A stretch of DNA of 64,000 nucleotides from Psococerastis gibbosa (GCA_963971405.1 OZ020489.1:41804510-41868509), one strand, 5' to 3'. Shown: positions 46,901-61,900, counted from the first letter of the stretch. The notes: generated by a model not told the origin, from the letters alone. Numbers and translations: made by a program.

Positions 46901-49900
46901 GAGCAGCCAGCAGGTAATTTCGCAGATTCAAATTCCCGCAACACCCATTGCATTGCTGACGTCATGTGTAAACAACATGACACAAAGTAAACAAACCACT
47001 ACATGCAACTTCCTACCAACTCATCATCGTATTTGTTGACTATGCACGTTCACACGGTCAACTGGAAATATATCCGATATAAAGAGTTGCAATGACAAGG
47101 ACGAATGCTAGTCTCCATCAGATCAAATCAAAACAAATCAAATATTATTACAATTTTGCAACAATACAAGTATACATAAAATGATAAATGGTACCACTAA
47201 TGACTGAAGAATAAAATAAAAATTAAATTTAAAATTTGACGAGGAATTAACCAATTCAACTGTGTTTCCACGATATTGTATATACGATTATGCCTCAATA
47301 TCAAAGCCCAGTGCGTAGAGAACTGGACGGTAGAGAACATAAAGTCGAGTTTCGAGACAGCATAAAAAATAATAAAATTATAAATATTATTAAATTTAAA
47401 GGACCGTCAAAATACACTTCTCTAAGCTTGCTGTTCTTGTCTAGAGATGGGATATTCCAGCGCGCAAAATATATTTGTTTAAGCCTGGGGTCACTCGGTT
47501 TTTTTTTTTTTTTTTTTTTTTTTGCTGATCATAGTACAAGGGGGCGGTACCAATGAGGTTCTGTCAGTCAGGCTGCAATTTAATTTCATATTTCATGTAA
47601 AGCAGGCAGTCCCCTACCTACAGTAGCCTTATTTACAGGTTTTTATCAACTTACACTGAAGCACGCTGCGCTGTAGCTCAGTGCTTCTCAGAGGTAAGTA
47701 AAGCAAGCAGTCCTGTAACCCTCCCACATACGGTTAGTCACCATTATTTATACGTTTTTGCTTTCCAATTTATACGTAGTATAACGAAAGCTTTGTGACG
47801 GTCGAAATTTTCGATTCCAAGATTTCAACGGATTTACACGTTTTAAGGTCCCAGGAACCCAAAAAGGTGGTTTTTACGAAATGTCTGTCTGTGCGTCGAT
47901 TTCTGGGCAAACTACTCTGTCGATTTTGATCAAATTTGGCATTTAGGTTCACAGAAATCATACCTCGGGACCATTTTTTTTATTTGGGGCTAACTCAATT
48001 TGGGGGGTTATATTCTCAAAAAAACGTCTAAAAAAATTATTTCCCAAAAACGGCTCCAACGATTTCTTTTAAATTCACATATATTGTAGTTGTTATTAAT
48101 GTTGACAAAATAAGAGGGGTCGCTTGCCCCTTGATAGTTTGCTTCTGGGGGTACAAAAATAAAAATAACTAAATTTTCATGAAAAATGACTAAAAAAATA
48201 ATTTTTCTGCGAAGCCTTTCTATTGATGATTTCTACCTTCAGGTATGTTTTAGGTGTTAAATTGTGTAACGAAACCAGACAGGTTGCTTTCCCAGAAAAG
48301 TATTTGGTTTTGTACAAAAAATGTTTTTTTGAAAAAATGGTAGAAAATTCACGCTCAAATGCATTGCGTGCCCTGCCAGTATTGCTGTGTGGTAATGAGT
48401 TGGTCTGACCTATCTAGAATTTACCTCACCTCCAGTGACGTCAGGTGGACAACCCCCCCCCCCCCCCCCCGAGATATCGGAAATTTAACCATAGGAAAAT
48501 TATTTACCACGCAATTACTCATTTCCTCTATCTACTAATTTTGATAAATTGGAAAACATGTTCGAATAAACTCGTACCGGTTCTTTGCACAGGCGCTGCA
48601 GCTCAGTTGTTTTCATAGGTAAGTAAAGCAAGGGGTTCATTATTCCCCCCCCCCCCCCATCGGCTTAACTATAATTATTTATTAGTGTTTTTTTTTTTTT
48701 TTTGCAACTTACACTCTCTGATTCAGCATGATGCCAAGTCTGTCATTCTGACTTTCTGTCAGTCAGGCTGCATCTCAATTTCTCTCACAGACACAGTAAT
48801 AATATGCATGTAAAGCAGGCAGTCTGGGCGCTGCCCCCTACCTACAATGGCCTTATTTACACGTTTTTCAACTAACACTGCAGCACAGGCGCTGCTGCTC
48901 AGTTGTTCCCATAGATAAATAAAGTAAGCGGTCCAAAATGCCCCCCCCCCCCATCGGCTTAACCATAATTATTAATAAGTTTTTTGCAACTTACACTTTA
49001 TCAGCACAATGCCATCGGGATTCTCTGAGTCAGGCTGCATCTCCCCAGCATTATCACAACACTCCAGCACCCAGCACACTTACTTATTACCATTACACCC
49101 AACTAGACCAGACACTAAATAAAACTAAAAAGTCTCGCTACAATCTCTGGGCTCAGCCCCACTTCCTGGCACCACGGCCAACAACCTAACAAAACCTACA
49201 AATCCCATCCAACACGCAACGCAGACTCCCGTCAACTAATGCTGAGAAAGCAATTGTATGAAGAGTGGTTTGTTGGAGGTGTACCACGGCCTGGGTAAAT
49301 GACTGGCAGGGCCAATTTACACGACTGGAACAGCTGTGGCTGGAACACATGTGTTGTTGCCATGGTTATCCAAAGTGTTGTTTTAATCTAAACATACAGA
49401 GCCCACATTTGCCCATTGTTTCTATTAATCTAATTAATGGAATACAGGACTACCACGAGCCGTCAAAAATACAATTAACATTATCAAGGGACATGGCTTC
49501 AACAGTAGTTTATTATTAAGAAAACGCCATTGAGAGTCATTAGGACCGGCACAGGGGGGGGGGGGGCTATCTCGTGACCACTGCTCTATTTGGGATGTTG
49601 TGGTCAGCGGTCAGAAACATGCCCGGCAGTTGTGTTTCGATTGCATGTAAATGTCAGATACCCATTAGGGTTGGGTGGACCCGGGCCAGGCGTAAAATGT
49701 TTTATTTTATATCCAACCTCAACCATCCGTTTCAGAACCGAGTTCCGCTAACAACATCACCCATTCGCATAACTTTCGCGCTAATAAGTTTCAGCTGTTA
49801 TAGTTAATAAGCAATAGGCTACGACCAAATTACTTCAAATTTATAATTATGCAACCGTGTTAGCTAACTTCTACCACTAACTTGTTGACCACAAGTCATA

Positions 49901-52900
49901 TTACAGTACATCATGTATTAAAATGTTCAGAAAAATGTATTGAGCATGTCCTGGTATTTTTGGCAGCTCTACTAAAAAAAAAAAAATGCTAGGGTCAGAA
50001 ATCTTAACAACATTTTCGGGGGGGGGGGGGGGGGGGCTGTTTAGAAATTTCATAGGATATTACATGGTGGTTTTTATTTTTCCTCTCAAAATCCGATTCT
50101 ATCTAGTTTCAAGCCATTTCATTTCGGGGGGGGGGGGGGGGGTTTGAACCTCTTGGCCTTGTACGTGGCATAAGGAAGGCTTTGCGATTGGCTTTGACTT
50201 AATGATAGAACAATCATTATTTATTTAGGCGCGTATTCGTCAATGAAAAATTGAAAAATATGACGTTTTAGCAGACATTAAGGACATACTAAAAATTCTG
50301 CTACCACGTCAATTTACGTCATTGTTACGTCATTTTTCAATTTTTCATTGACGATTGACGTATTTGGAATACCCGCCTTATAGCAATATACAATATAGCA
50401 ACACCTGTAACCGCTAAAATAACACTAACCAATAAACTAATTACGCCAATAAACTAGTGCATACAAATACAAACCCCCGTTGTATATCAAGACCATCTGG
50501 GCCAAATTAACAACATTCAACGCCCATGGCCTTGCCAGTGGGAAATGAGAGAAGTTAACATGCACTTAGCCGACCGCCAATATCTCAAATTGAGGCGCAT
50601 TAGAGGCCCAACGTTAAGAGCCCATTTTATACTCCCACCAACAATTCAACATTCACAGGAAATATCCATCTTAGAGCCATAATTGAGGAATTAGTATAAA
50701 GAAAGTTCCCCTACATTTTGATAAATAGCAAATGGGCCTCCTTCAACACCGCCAACGGCCGGAATATTACGGGGGTCTATCTAGGCCCTAGGGTCGATTT
50801 GGGTGAATATTAACGCAATGAAAACTTACAAGATAAATTAATTACAACCCTTGAACTCTTTAAACGTTTCTCATTGACATTGGGTTCATTTCTTTGTTTA
50901 TTTACTGTGTTTCCTTTTTGCATTGCCAGTTCGACAACATAGCAAAATTAAAAATTTCATTTTTCTTGCCAATTTTTCTTGGGTCTCACGGCCATCGAAC
51001 AATTAGGGAGGAGCCCATTGTCAGGGGAAGAGGGCGACGTTTCGGGAGTGGGTGCTACCCCCATCATCAGACTTAGTCCTGATAAGGACTGATGGTTTTT
51101 GGTCGATGGACTCATCGCTCTTGTATTCTACTCTGAATTATTAAGTAAATCCGATCCCCTTGAGGATTCGAACTAGCGCTCTCCCGATTGAAATGCAAGC
51201 TCTCTAACTACTCGACCATCGCCATCACTGTCAAAGTTGAGGAACTGCTATGAGATCCATTATACATTGATTTTTCAAGGTTCAATAGCTTTGTGTCGAG
51301 GAAGCGCATCGTTACGCTGTCTGGTTTCTTTATTGACTGATAAATAAAGACGCATGGTAACTAACAAAAATTAAATAAATAAATAAAATGGATGAAGTCT
51401 TAAAGCCCTGAAAATTCAAAATATAAAATATAAAAAACCAAAATATTATGCAAAAAAAAAGAGTGTAATACGTCTCAAGCGACTACAAGGATCGTACCTA
51501 GTGCAAATCTTAAAGAAACACTAACCCTAAACGAAGATTCAGACCCGAACTTTGTTAAGGCGGGGTTTCCACATACGTCAATGGTCAATGAGAAATATGG
51601 TTTTGACGTGGTAGCAGAATTTTTAGTATGTCTTTAATGTATGCTAAAACGTCAATTTCACATTTCTCATTGACCATTGACGTATGTGGAAACCCCTCCT
51701 AAGTGACGCCCGAGTGGTGGCTAGCTGCGAATATAACGAATAAGCAGTGCCCGGCCAAGCAGCGGCATAATAGGAGGGTGGGGTGGCAAGTCTGGTGGTG
51801 CAGGCTTGTATAGAAAAAGCTACAGTAAGTAGCCCGAGGATGGCCATGTGACGAGGCAAATAGTTGCCACCACTAAATCAGCAACCTCTACTAGGGCACT
51901 CTTTTGTCCTGGAGTTGGGCCCCGAAGGCGGAGGAACTCAATGAAGTCAACGGCATAAGCATGCAGAAGGCAGAACACTGCATTAAAATTCCCTAGTGCA
52001 GTCATCATGACTAAGTACATTCGATACTCTACATCCTTGACTTTCTTTTGAGAACTGCGAAGCACGGTATCTACGATTGCCATGATGATGACCAATCTTC
52101 GATAGAAGAGGCACTCGGAAAAGAAGAAGACAATTCATAAGAAAACAAAACGAATATTGTCCAAAAATCAATGAGGTTGTTGGCAGGGCAAGGTTCCATG
52201 GGCCAATAAAATAGGGGTACGTCTACAAGGAGCCTTCAAAAATAATAATAATTCAAACACCCCTAAACGAAGATGTTGTTCAAAGAGTTCTCATGACAAA
52301 GAGCCTCATGACAAACTTACTTCGTATTGATTGTGCAATCTAAGAAGAATATATTTATTATCTATTTACGACCCTGTCGAACCATATGTATGTCAGATCT
52401 CAGAATAATAAAACTACCTAAAGTACACGCAGTACGAGATCTGTGGCATGAAAGAAGTAAGAAAATTGTCTTTATTTTCTACATGTGCGAATTTTGGGCC
52501 TTTCGGTCCACTTGGCATGGTGGGAATAGTCCGAAGAAAAAATAGACATAAAAATAAAAGCATAAAGAAATAAACTCAAATAATAACTCTACACAATAAA
52601 AACTCTGCAATAGAAGCTTTGTTTATTTATTTATGTTTTTGTTTCGGCTAAAGCAATATCACAGTAAAGCACAATAGTCGTGCTAGGGCTGGGGTAAGTT
52701 CTCAACAGATGTGGCAAGCGCAGGGTTAGCAAAAATTGCACTATTCTTACGGGTAGTCGCATAAAAATAAATAAATAAACAAAGGAAATGATGGAGCCTA
52801 CCTGGTATCGGGATGGGATGTCTGTTCTGCATGACATCATGACTCCATATGTCTGCACTCTGCATGATGGTGCTTTCCTCAACAGATGAACCAAGCCCAG

Positions 52901-55900
52901 GGTCAGGGCTGGCTAAAATTGCACATCTCACACTTTATTGTAATCATACAAAGAAGGAGCTTACTGCAAACAAGTCAGCAATATACAGGGGTTTCAGGCA
53001 AACAGCGAAAAACCTAGGGCGTGTTCCCCGTACTATTTATAATTGTATACACCAGGGCCGTAGCCAGGGGGTTGATGGGGTTCAACCCCCCCCCCCCCCC
53101 GAACAGAAATGGCTTGACACTAGATAGAGAATCAGATTTTGGGAGGAAAAATAAAAACTACTATGCAATATCTAATGAAATGTCTGAACCCCCCCCCCCC
53201 TGAAAGAAAATCTTAGCTACGGCCTTGTTTATACAGTATTGCATTGTAAAAGAAGAAACATAATTTATGCTTGGAGCTATATTGAGTACATGGACGAAAG
53301 AAAGAAAGAAAATAATTTTCTTTGTATTTATTTTCCAAATGGGCGAATTTAGGGTCTTTCGACCCACTCTTACAATTGACCCATATGGCCAATCAGTACA
53401 GAACACAGCCACTACAGTATCCCTTATGAGACTGACATACATACAAAGATAGGCCAAGTACGTAGGACTGACGCACTATAACAGACTCCCAAGATACGTA
53501 AAAACCATTCAACAATTGAACGTATTTCGAAAATATTTAAAAACACATCTAAATGCATTAACACTGACAAACGAAGAGTAGACAATAACGATTACAAACG
53601 GTACTACTTACTCAATGCTAGGTTAGACGTGTTTTTTTTTGTTTTTGTTTTTTTTCAATTGTAAGCTGCACACGAGCTGAGCCCTGCAGGCTGCAGTATG
53701 CTATAATTTTAAATGTAAATAATAAAATTATTGCATATTATTATTGTAAAATAAACAGTCATAATAAACAAAAATAAAGCTACAATGGATGTGGTGGTGG
53801 TGATCCCAACGCGCCTTTTTGGCTTTGTGGCACCGGTTCAGTATAATTTGTTATGTTTTTTTGATAAATACACGCATTATTATATTATTATTATTATATA
53901 AATAAAAACTATAACAGAAAACATGTCTAAGCTTTCAATAGATCACCAAAATGACCAGAACAAAATTTATTTATTTATATTAATTTTATTTAACTGCATG
54001 CTGTATACCATTACCAAACCAGATTGATCCAGAGTTCCAGATGCTATTTGACTAGTTGTCTTACGGTATCTCAGGGCATAATTATTATAATAAAAAGACA
54101 TTAATTGTCGTTATCAAATAATGATAACACTATAACAACTGTAATTAATGTTACTGCAATTTACAGAAGATATTTTCATATCCTGCTTTCGCCTGCTATT
54201 GTACTGCGTCTCAAATTGAGCTATTAAATGGTAGCTGCATTGCAACTGCAACCTGCATTCTTCTAGCTACTTTTTACGAATTGCAGAACACAGATTTGCA
54301 ACAAGTCAACCACTAGGAGCTTTCGTGAAGAATAGGGGGCGGGACAGTTGGTTGAGGTGTCCATAGCGCTACTTCGGCCGTGGCGCCAAAAAATACAGAT
54401 ACCATCAGGCAAACTATGCAGAGTTGAGCCACACGTCACAGCTGAAAAATCAAGGTAAGTTGACTGAGGCATAATGTGCAAGTTTTATACGAACAACAAT
54501 CATCTTTCAAATGGTATATATGCGATACGAGGTTTCGTGCATATAATTTTTAAGATGACTACTGATCGCGTAACACATGCAAAGGAGGCCACAGTCAACT
54601 TACCTGATTATTTTGCTGTGACGCATGGCTCAACATAGCGTAGTTTTATAATAATTAGCTACCAATTTTTTTTATTGCCAATTTTGGTTTAAGAAGCTAT
54701 GAACCGTAGAAAATCGGCACTCCAAATACTGGCAATTTTTATATCCGAAAATCCATGGGGTCGTTGACAATACCAATACTATAAACAGGCTTTTAGGACA
54801 TTATTATTTAATGTTATTATTATTATTATATACTGGGGCCGACTAAAATTTCATGCATTTTTCATTGATTCATAGAAAAATTGCAACACAAAAAATTAAA
54901 AATACTCGATAACATTAAGTGTGTCCAATAGTACAATTCTATCTATCCACGACAACTTGAATAGACTATATCCTCAGTAACTTGCATAGCTAATTGAATA
55001 AAAAACTAAAAACTGATTGACAATTGCGTGATCCAACTCTCAACATTCCATTCTTGCGCTAAGTCACATTTTTCATGAAATATCTATCGCAGAGCGATAA
55101 ATAAGGTGTCCTAAACTAGATAACACAGTCCTCTACGCTTTGATGTGCTGCCACTCTCCCCAGTACAAAGCAGCTATGTTCCTCTTCCCATGCTAATCAA
55201 TTCACTCAAATCCAAATATCAGCAAATATATTATGTAATAAAATGTTTCTATTAACTTTTTATCTATTTGTATTAATAAATCTTCTCCTTTTTTCAATCG
55301 CGTAACTATCCATTTGAGGCACACATGTAATTGCTAATTGAACGAAAGCCCTAAATATCTCCGAATCAAAATTTAATGAAGAGAAAGCAAGAAAAAAAAG
55401 AGGGGGAAAAGGACTCCTGCCTCGTCCTGGAAATGGTGTAGGCCAACCAGAGTCAGAGCCCTAGGCGCCCATTCCACAGACCGGCTAGGGCTATTTACAA
55501 AAACAGTGACGTGGTAGCAGGCATTCAAGACTTGGGAGGGGTTTCCACCAACCTCGCATTGCAGAATTGACGGAAATATTTATTTTCCTCTATGCCATAG
55601 TAAAAATTGATCAATGATCATACAGTAAAATCACAAACAAACTAAAATTAAAAAATGGCGTCATGGGATATGTTAAGTACAAACATTTTAATAGATTTCC
55701 ATAAAAAGAAAAATTCTAATTTCCGTCAATGTCATTTGCATTCTGCAATGCGAGGTCGGTAGAAACCCCGCCTAAGTCTTGAATGTCTGCTACCACGTCA
55801 CCGTTTTTGTAAATAGCCCTAGCCGGTCGGTGGAATGGGCGCCTAGGCCCAGACCTAACGGCAAACTGTCGCCGTCCCGAAATCAGAAATAGCCTTTGGG

Positions 55901-58900
55901 TTTGCCCTCATAAGAGCATACTGACCCCTATCAAAGAATTAAAGCCTAATGTTATCCTCCAGCAAGGGAAGACACATAAGTAAGGGATACCTGCTACTCT
56001 TCGCGTCCATCGAATAACTAACATTAAAATTTAATAAAAACAATTTCTTTCCTTCAGGCAATGTCTTCTAGATCCACCTCTGCAAGAGGCACATGCTTAG
56101 TTTTAATCGTTTATAAACCCCTGCCCTGTTCAGGGGACACCGGACCGGAAGTTCCTAGTAACAACGAACCTGGAACCCCAAGGTTCACCTCACATCATGA
56201 GTCATGACTCATGCAACTCAGAATAGTCCAACACTGAACGCATCGGGCTGGACACGACCGCGACATCTGCCGGAACTACTTCGAAGCAACTGACATAAAC
56301 GGCTTCAGGTAGCCACCCACTAATCCGTGCAATAAAAAGTAGGGTGACCAGATTTGTGAAAGAAAGTAACAAGAGTACGCGTATTTCAGGTACCATGCAG
56401 CTTGGACATGTAGCTGCCCCCCCCCCCCCCATATTTAGTAAGTATGTTGTTAGTCAATGTATTACGCTACAATTTAATCGATATTAAATAAGTTTATTCT
56501 ATGTCGGCCTACCACTACCCCCCCCCCCCAAAAAAAAGGTGGCCATACGTTGGGGGGGGGGGAGGGGGGTGATATAGATACAGTAAGTAAGTAGTAGTTT
56601 TGCACCCACTCTTTCTTCGAAAATAAGGATTAGGGTAAAGGGCTAAACAAACGCGACGCAAACTATACTTGGCGGGATTTGAACCCACGATCTACACCTA
56701 ACCGGGGCGCCGTCTTAACCACTGAACCCCATATTTTTTAAATTTTAAATCATAACACGCAGACAGAAATATTTCGTGTAAAAAAAAAAACTCTTATTAG
56801 ACCCAAAACGTGTAATTTCGTTCAAATTGAAAATTTCCACCAGCACAAAGGCATTCCTTATTTATACTAACGTCTAAATAGGACAACAATAAAACGGGGT
56901 GATTTGGAGGATTCGAACGCGGGTCCTCAAGATTCACAGGAGCAAGAGGCCATAAACTGATTTAGGGCGTTAGCCCGGGCCAAAATATAATACACAAGCC
57001 GATTCAATGTAATTGGTTAGGGTCAGCGACCTTGAGCCATCTGGAGGTGAAGGTCGTCCAGCATTCCTACATCACTATGTCCACTATAATATTACAATTC
57101 TCAAATCTTGGCTCTGTTCCCGTCATGGCAGAGTGGCCAGAATGTTGCGGTTTCAGAGCTAACGTCGCTAACGATCAGAAGAATGAGAGTTCGGAGCCAG
57201 TTTCGGATTATTTTTCATCCTACATTGCGGCTGTCTTCTTGCAATGACGTAGTGACGTCCACTGTAATGTTACAATTCTCAAATCTTGGCTCTGTTCCCG
57301 TCATGGCAGAGTGGCTAGAATGTTGCGGTTTCAGAGCTAACGTCGCTAACGATCAGAAGAATGAGAGTTCGGAGCCAGTTTCGGATTATTTTTCATCCTA
57401 CATTGCGGCTGTCTTCTTGCAATGACGTAGTGACGTCCACTGTAATGTTACAATTCTCAAATCTTGGCTCTGTTCCCGTCATGGCAAAGTGGCTAGAATG
57501 TTGCGGTTTCAGAGCTAACGTCGCTAACGATCAGAAGAATGAGAGTTCAGAGCCAGTTTCGGATTATTTTTCATCCTACATTGCGGCTGTCTTCTTGCAA
57601 TGACGTAGTGACGTCCACTGTAATGTTACAATTCTCAAATCTTGGCTCTTTCTCCGTCATGGCAAGAGTGCTGAGGTTTTAAAGAAGCTAACAATCAGAG
57701 AGATGAGAGTTCGGAGCCAGTTTCGATTTATTTTTCATCCTACATTGCGGCTGTCTTCTTGCAATGACGTAGTGACGTCCACTGTAATGTTACAATTCTC
57801 AAATCTTGGCTCTGTTCCCGTCATGGCACAGTGGCTAGACTGTTGCGGTTTCATAGCTAACGTCGCTAACGATCAGAAGGATGAGAGTTCGGAGCCAGTA
57901 TCGGATTTTTTTTTCATCCTACATTGCGGCTGTCTTCTTGCAATGACGTAGTGACGTCCACTGTAATGTTACAATTCTCAAATCTTGGCTCTGTTCCCGT
58001 CATGGCACAGTGGCTAGACTGTTGCGGTTTCAGAGCTAACGTCGCTAACGATCAGAAGGATGAGAGTTCGGAGCCAGTATCGGATTTTTTTTTCATCCTA
58101 CATTGCGGCTGTCTTCTTGCAATGACGTAGTGACGTCCACTGTAATGTTACAATTCTCAAATCTTGGCTCTTTCTCCGTCATGGCAAGAGTGCTGAGGTT
58201 TTAAAGAAGCTAACAATCAGAGAGATGAGAGTTCGGAGCCAGTTTCGGATTATTTTTCATCCTACATTGCGGCTGTCTTCTTGCAATGACGTAGTGACGT
58301 CCACTGTAATGTTACAATTCTCAAATCTTGGCTCTGTTCCCGTCATGGCAGAGTGGCTAGAATGTTGCGGTTTCAGAGCTAACGTCGCTAACGATCAGAA
58401 GAATGAGAGTTCGGAGCCAGTTTCGGATTTTTTTTCATCCTACATTGCGGCTGTCTTCTTGCAATGACGTAGTGACGTCCACTGTAATGTTACAATTCTC
58501 AAATCTTGGCTCTGTTCCCGTCATGGCACAGTGGCTAGAATGTTGCGGTTTCAGAGCTAACGTCGCTAACGATCAGAAGAATGAGAGTTCGGAGCCAGTT
58601 TCGGATTTTTATTCATCCTACATTGCGGCTGTCTTCTTGCAATGACGTAGTGACGTCCACTGTAATGTTACAATTCTCAAATCTTGGCTCTGTTCCCGTC
58701 ATGGCACAGTGGCTAGAATGTTGCGGTTTCAGAGCTAACGTCGCTAACGATCAGAAGGATGAGAGTTCGGAGCCAGTTTCGGATTTTTTTCATCCTACAT
58801 TGCGGCTGTCTTCTTGCAATGACGTAGTGACGTCCACTGTAATGTTACAATTCTCAAATCTTGGCTCTTTCTCCGTCATGGCAGAGTGGCTAGAATGTTG

Positions 58901-61900
58901 CGGTTTCAGAGCTAACGTCGCTAACGATCAGAAGGATGAGAGTTCGGAGCCAGTTTCGGATTTTATTTCATCCTACATTGCGGCTGTCTTCTTGCAATGA
59001 CGTAGTGACGTCCACTGTAATGTTACAATTCTCAAATCTTGGCTCTGTTCCCGTCATGGCACAGTGGCTAGAATGTTGCGGTTTCAGAGCTAACGTCGCT
59101 AACGATCAGAAGAATGAGAGTTCGGAGCCAGTTTCGGATTTTTTTTCATCCTACATTGCGGCTGTCTTCTTGCAATGACGTAGTGACGTCCACTGTAATG
59201 TTACAATTCTCAAATCTTGGCTCTTTCTCCGTCATGGCAAGAGTGCTGAGGTTTTAAAGAAGCTAACAATCAGAGAGATGAGAGTTCGGAGCCAGTTTCG
59301 GATTATTTTTCATCCTACATTGCGGCTGTCTTCTTGCAATGACGTAGTGACGTCCACTGTAATGTTACAATTCTCAAATCTTGGCTCTGTTCCCGTCATG
59401 GCAGAGTGGCTAGAATGTTGCGGTTTCAGAGCTAACGTCGCTAACGATCAGAAGGATGAGAGTTCGGAGCCAGTTTCGGATTTTTTTCATCCTACATTGC
59501 GGCTGTCTTCTTGCAATGACGTAGTGACGTCCACTGTAATGTTACAATTCTCAAATCTTGGCTCTTTCTCCGTCATGGCAGAGTGCTGAGGTTTTAAAGA
59601 AGCTAACAATCAGAGAGATGAGAGTTCGGAGCCAGTTTCGGATTATTTTTCATCCTACATTGCGGCTGTCTTCTTGCAATGACGTAGTGACGTCCACTGT
59701 AATGTTACAATTCTCAAATCTTGGCTCTTTCTCCGTCATGGCAAGAGTGCTGAGGTTTTAAAGAAGCTAACAATCAGAGAGATGAGAGTTCGGAGCCAGT
59801 TTCGGATTATTTTTCATCCTACATTGCGGCTGTCTTCTTGCAATGACATAGTGACGTCCACTGTAATGTTACAATTTTCAAATCTTGGCTCTGTGCCCGT
59901 CATGGCAGAGTGGCTAGAATGTTGCGGTTTCAGAGCTAACGTCGCTAACGATCAGAAGGATGAGAGTTCGGAGCCAGTTTCGGATTTTTTTTTCATCCCA
60001 CATTGCGGCTGTCTTCTTGCAATGACGTAGTGACGTCCGCTGTAATGTTACAATTCTCAAATCTTGGCTCTTTCTCCGTCATGGCAAGAGTGCTGAGGTT
60101 TTAAAGAAGCTAACAATCAGAGAGATGAGAGTTCGGAGCCAGTTTCGGATTATTTTTCATCCTACATTGCGGCTGTCTTCTTGCAATGACATAGTGACGT
60201 CCACTGTAATGTTACAATTTTCAAATCTTGGCTCTGTTCCCGTCATGGCAGAGTGGCTAGAATGTTGCGGTTTCAGAGCTAACGTCGCTAACGATCAGAA
60301 GGATGAGAGTTCGGAGCCAGTTTCGGATTTTTTTTTCATCCCACATTGCGGCTGTCTTCTTGCAATGACGTAGTGACGTCCGCTGTAATGTTACAATTCT
60401 CAAATCTTGGCTCTTTCTCCGTCATTGGCAAGAGTGCTGAGGTTTTAAAGAAGCTAACAGTCAGAGAGATGAGAGTTCGGAGCCAGTTTCGGATTATTTT
60501 TCATCCTACATCGCGGCTATTTTCTTACCATGACGCATAATGTTAAAACTGTCAAATCTTGGCTGTTCTCGTCATGGCGTAGCACCTAGAGTGCTGAGGT
60601 TTTAAAGAAGCTAACAATCAGAGAGATGAGAGTTCGGAGCCAGTTTCGGATTATTTTTCATCCTACATCGCGGCTATTTTCTTACCATGACGCATAATGT
60701 TAAAACTGTCAAATCTTGGCTGTTCTCGTCATGGCGTAGCACCTAGAGTGCTGAGGTTTTAAAGAAGCTAACAATCAGAGAGATGAGAGTTCGGAGCGAG
60801 ATTTGCATTAATTTTTCAGCCTACATTTTTTTTATTACTTTATAAAAGATTAATCGCGTACAAGCAATTTAATGAATGTATCCGATGAAACTCTTCAATC
60901 AAAATCAAATTTTTTTCTCAGACCTTTCCTATGTAAACTACTGCAGCGCGGCCGCAAAGGAAAATTTCTAACAATAATGATGTCCAATTGCCCGTCCCTA
61001 GTGCCAAAGTACTACACATACATTTTGTACTTCTTTGTAACATAATATATACAATTCAATAATTTCTTCAACATTTTGGGGTCCATGCCCCCTTGCCACT
61101 CCCCTTGCGTGTTTAGAGTGCTGGGTTGCATAGCCGTATGCCAGGGATCAGGAAGAAGGGAGTTCGTAGCCGGTTATGGACTAATTTTTCACTTTTCCAT
61201 CCAACTCCTGTCTTTAAATAAAAGGACCGTCAAAAAATACTCTTTTCAAACCTTGCTGTTCTATATAGGAGAGATGGGACATTCGGGCCCGCTAAAAGTA
61301 CCATTTGCATCCTGGGCCACCTGCTACGTCATTTTAATGACTGGACTAGTAGGAGCCGTGATGGGTGGCCCAGAAATTTCTATATAGAAATCTATTCTTG
61401 TTTATCAGAGCAGTCGGCATCATTACACAGTGGCCAAAGAGAAGTGGCTAAACAGAAAGACTCGTGTTCGAGGACTGAAACAGACCAATTTTTCAGCACA
61501 AAAATGACATCATTGTGTATTAAACACAAGTCTTATACTGTTGGTCGTGGCTCTGATGGTGTTATATACAATCTATCAATGGCTGAATGTTTTCGAAGCC
61601 AAAAAAAGTATATATATATATATATATATCTAAGCACGTAACTATTTTATTAAATTAAAAGGAAACTTACCCATAACGTTAACTTTATTTGCAGCCAGAT
61701 GGGCGATTTTCCGCCAACCTCGTTTCGCCCACGAAGTTCTCCCCGATTTGCTTCCACCGTGAATTAATTTCCCTGCAAATTAATAGACCAACAATCAGCA
61801 AATAATACGGTTCGTTCGAATAGGGACCGATTAACCATCAAGTAAGCTAACACCATCATTGAGGGTACAATGGAAGGAACCACTAGAAGAGGACGGCCGA

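Larger units (their letters stand above)
37539..61670. other. ARHGEF10-like intron 2 (24 kb)
   Basis: Phase 1 on both sides. Almost entirely repeats: tandem arrays (38420, 40345, 57074), four or more copies of a 0.8-kb element, palindromic Harbinger-like elements (41180, 50228, 51560, 55465), SINEs and LINE tails. A short open frame at 51820-52095 (-) is noted but not accepted. No additional gene seen. Confidence 0.6.

Noticed and set aside
49355..49372. Second X-box (GTTGCCATGGTTATCC)
   Set aside because: The right half-site lacks the RRNRAC pattern and no gene start lies nearby.
51644..52171. Intronic membrane-protein gene from three overlapping minus-strand frames
   Set aside because: The frames are mutually out of phase, end in stops, and I found no compatible splice sites or family match; kept only as a low-confidence open frame.
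56664..56730. Functional tRNA gene on the minus strand
   Set aside because: A- and B-box-like blocks are present but the acceptor stem does not pair, and similar decayed pieces exist elsewhere.
57032..60540. Series of overlapping open frames of 64-139 codons ([18 protein letters not shown]) as a repetitive protein gene
   Set aside because: They follow the satellite monomer; each unit ends in a stop or shifts frame between A and B units, and the monomer looks tRNA-like, not coding.
57074..60800. CRISPR-like regular repeats
   Set aside because: Units are contiguous with no unique spacers, and the context is animal nuclear DNA.
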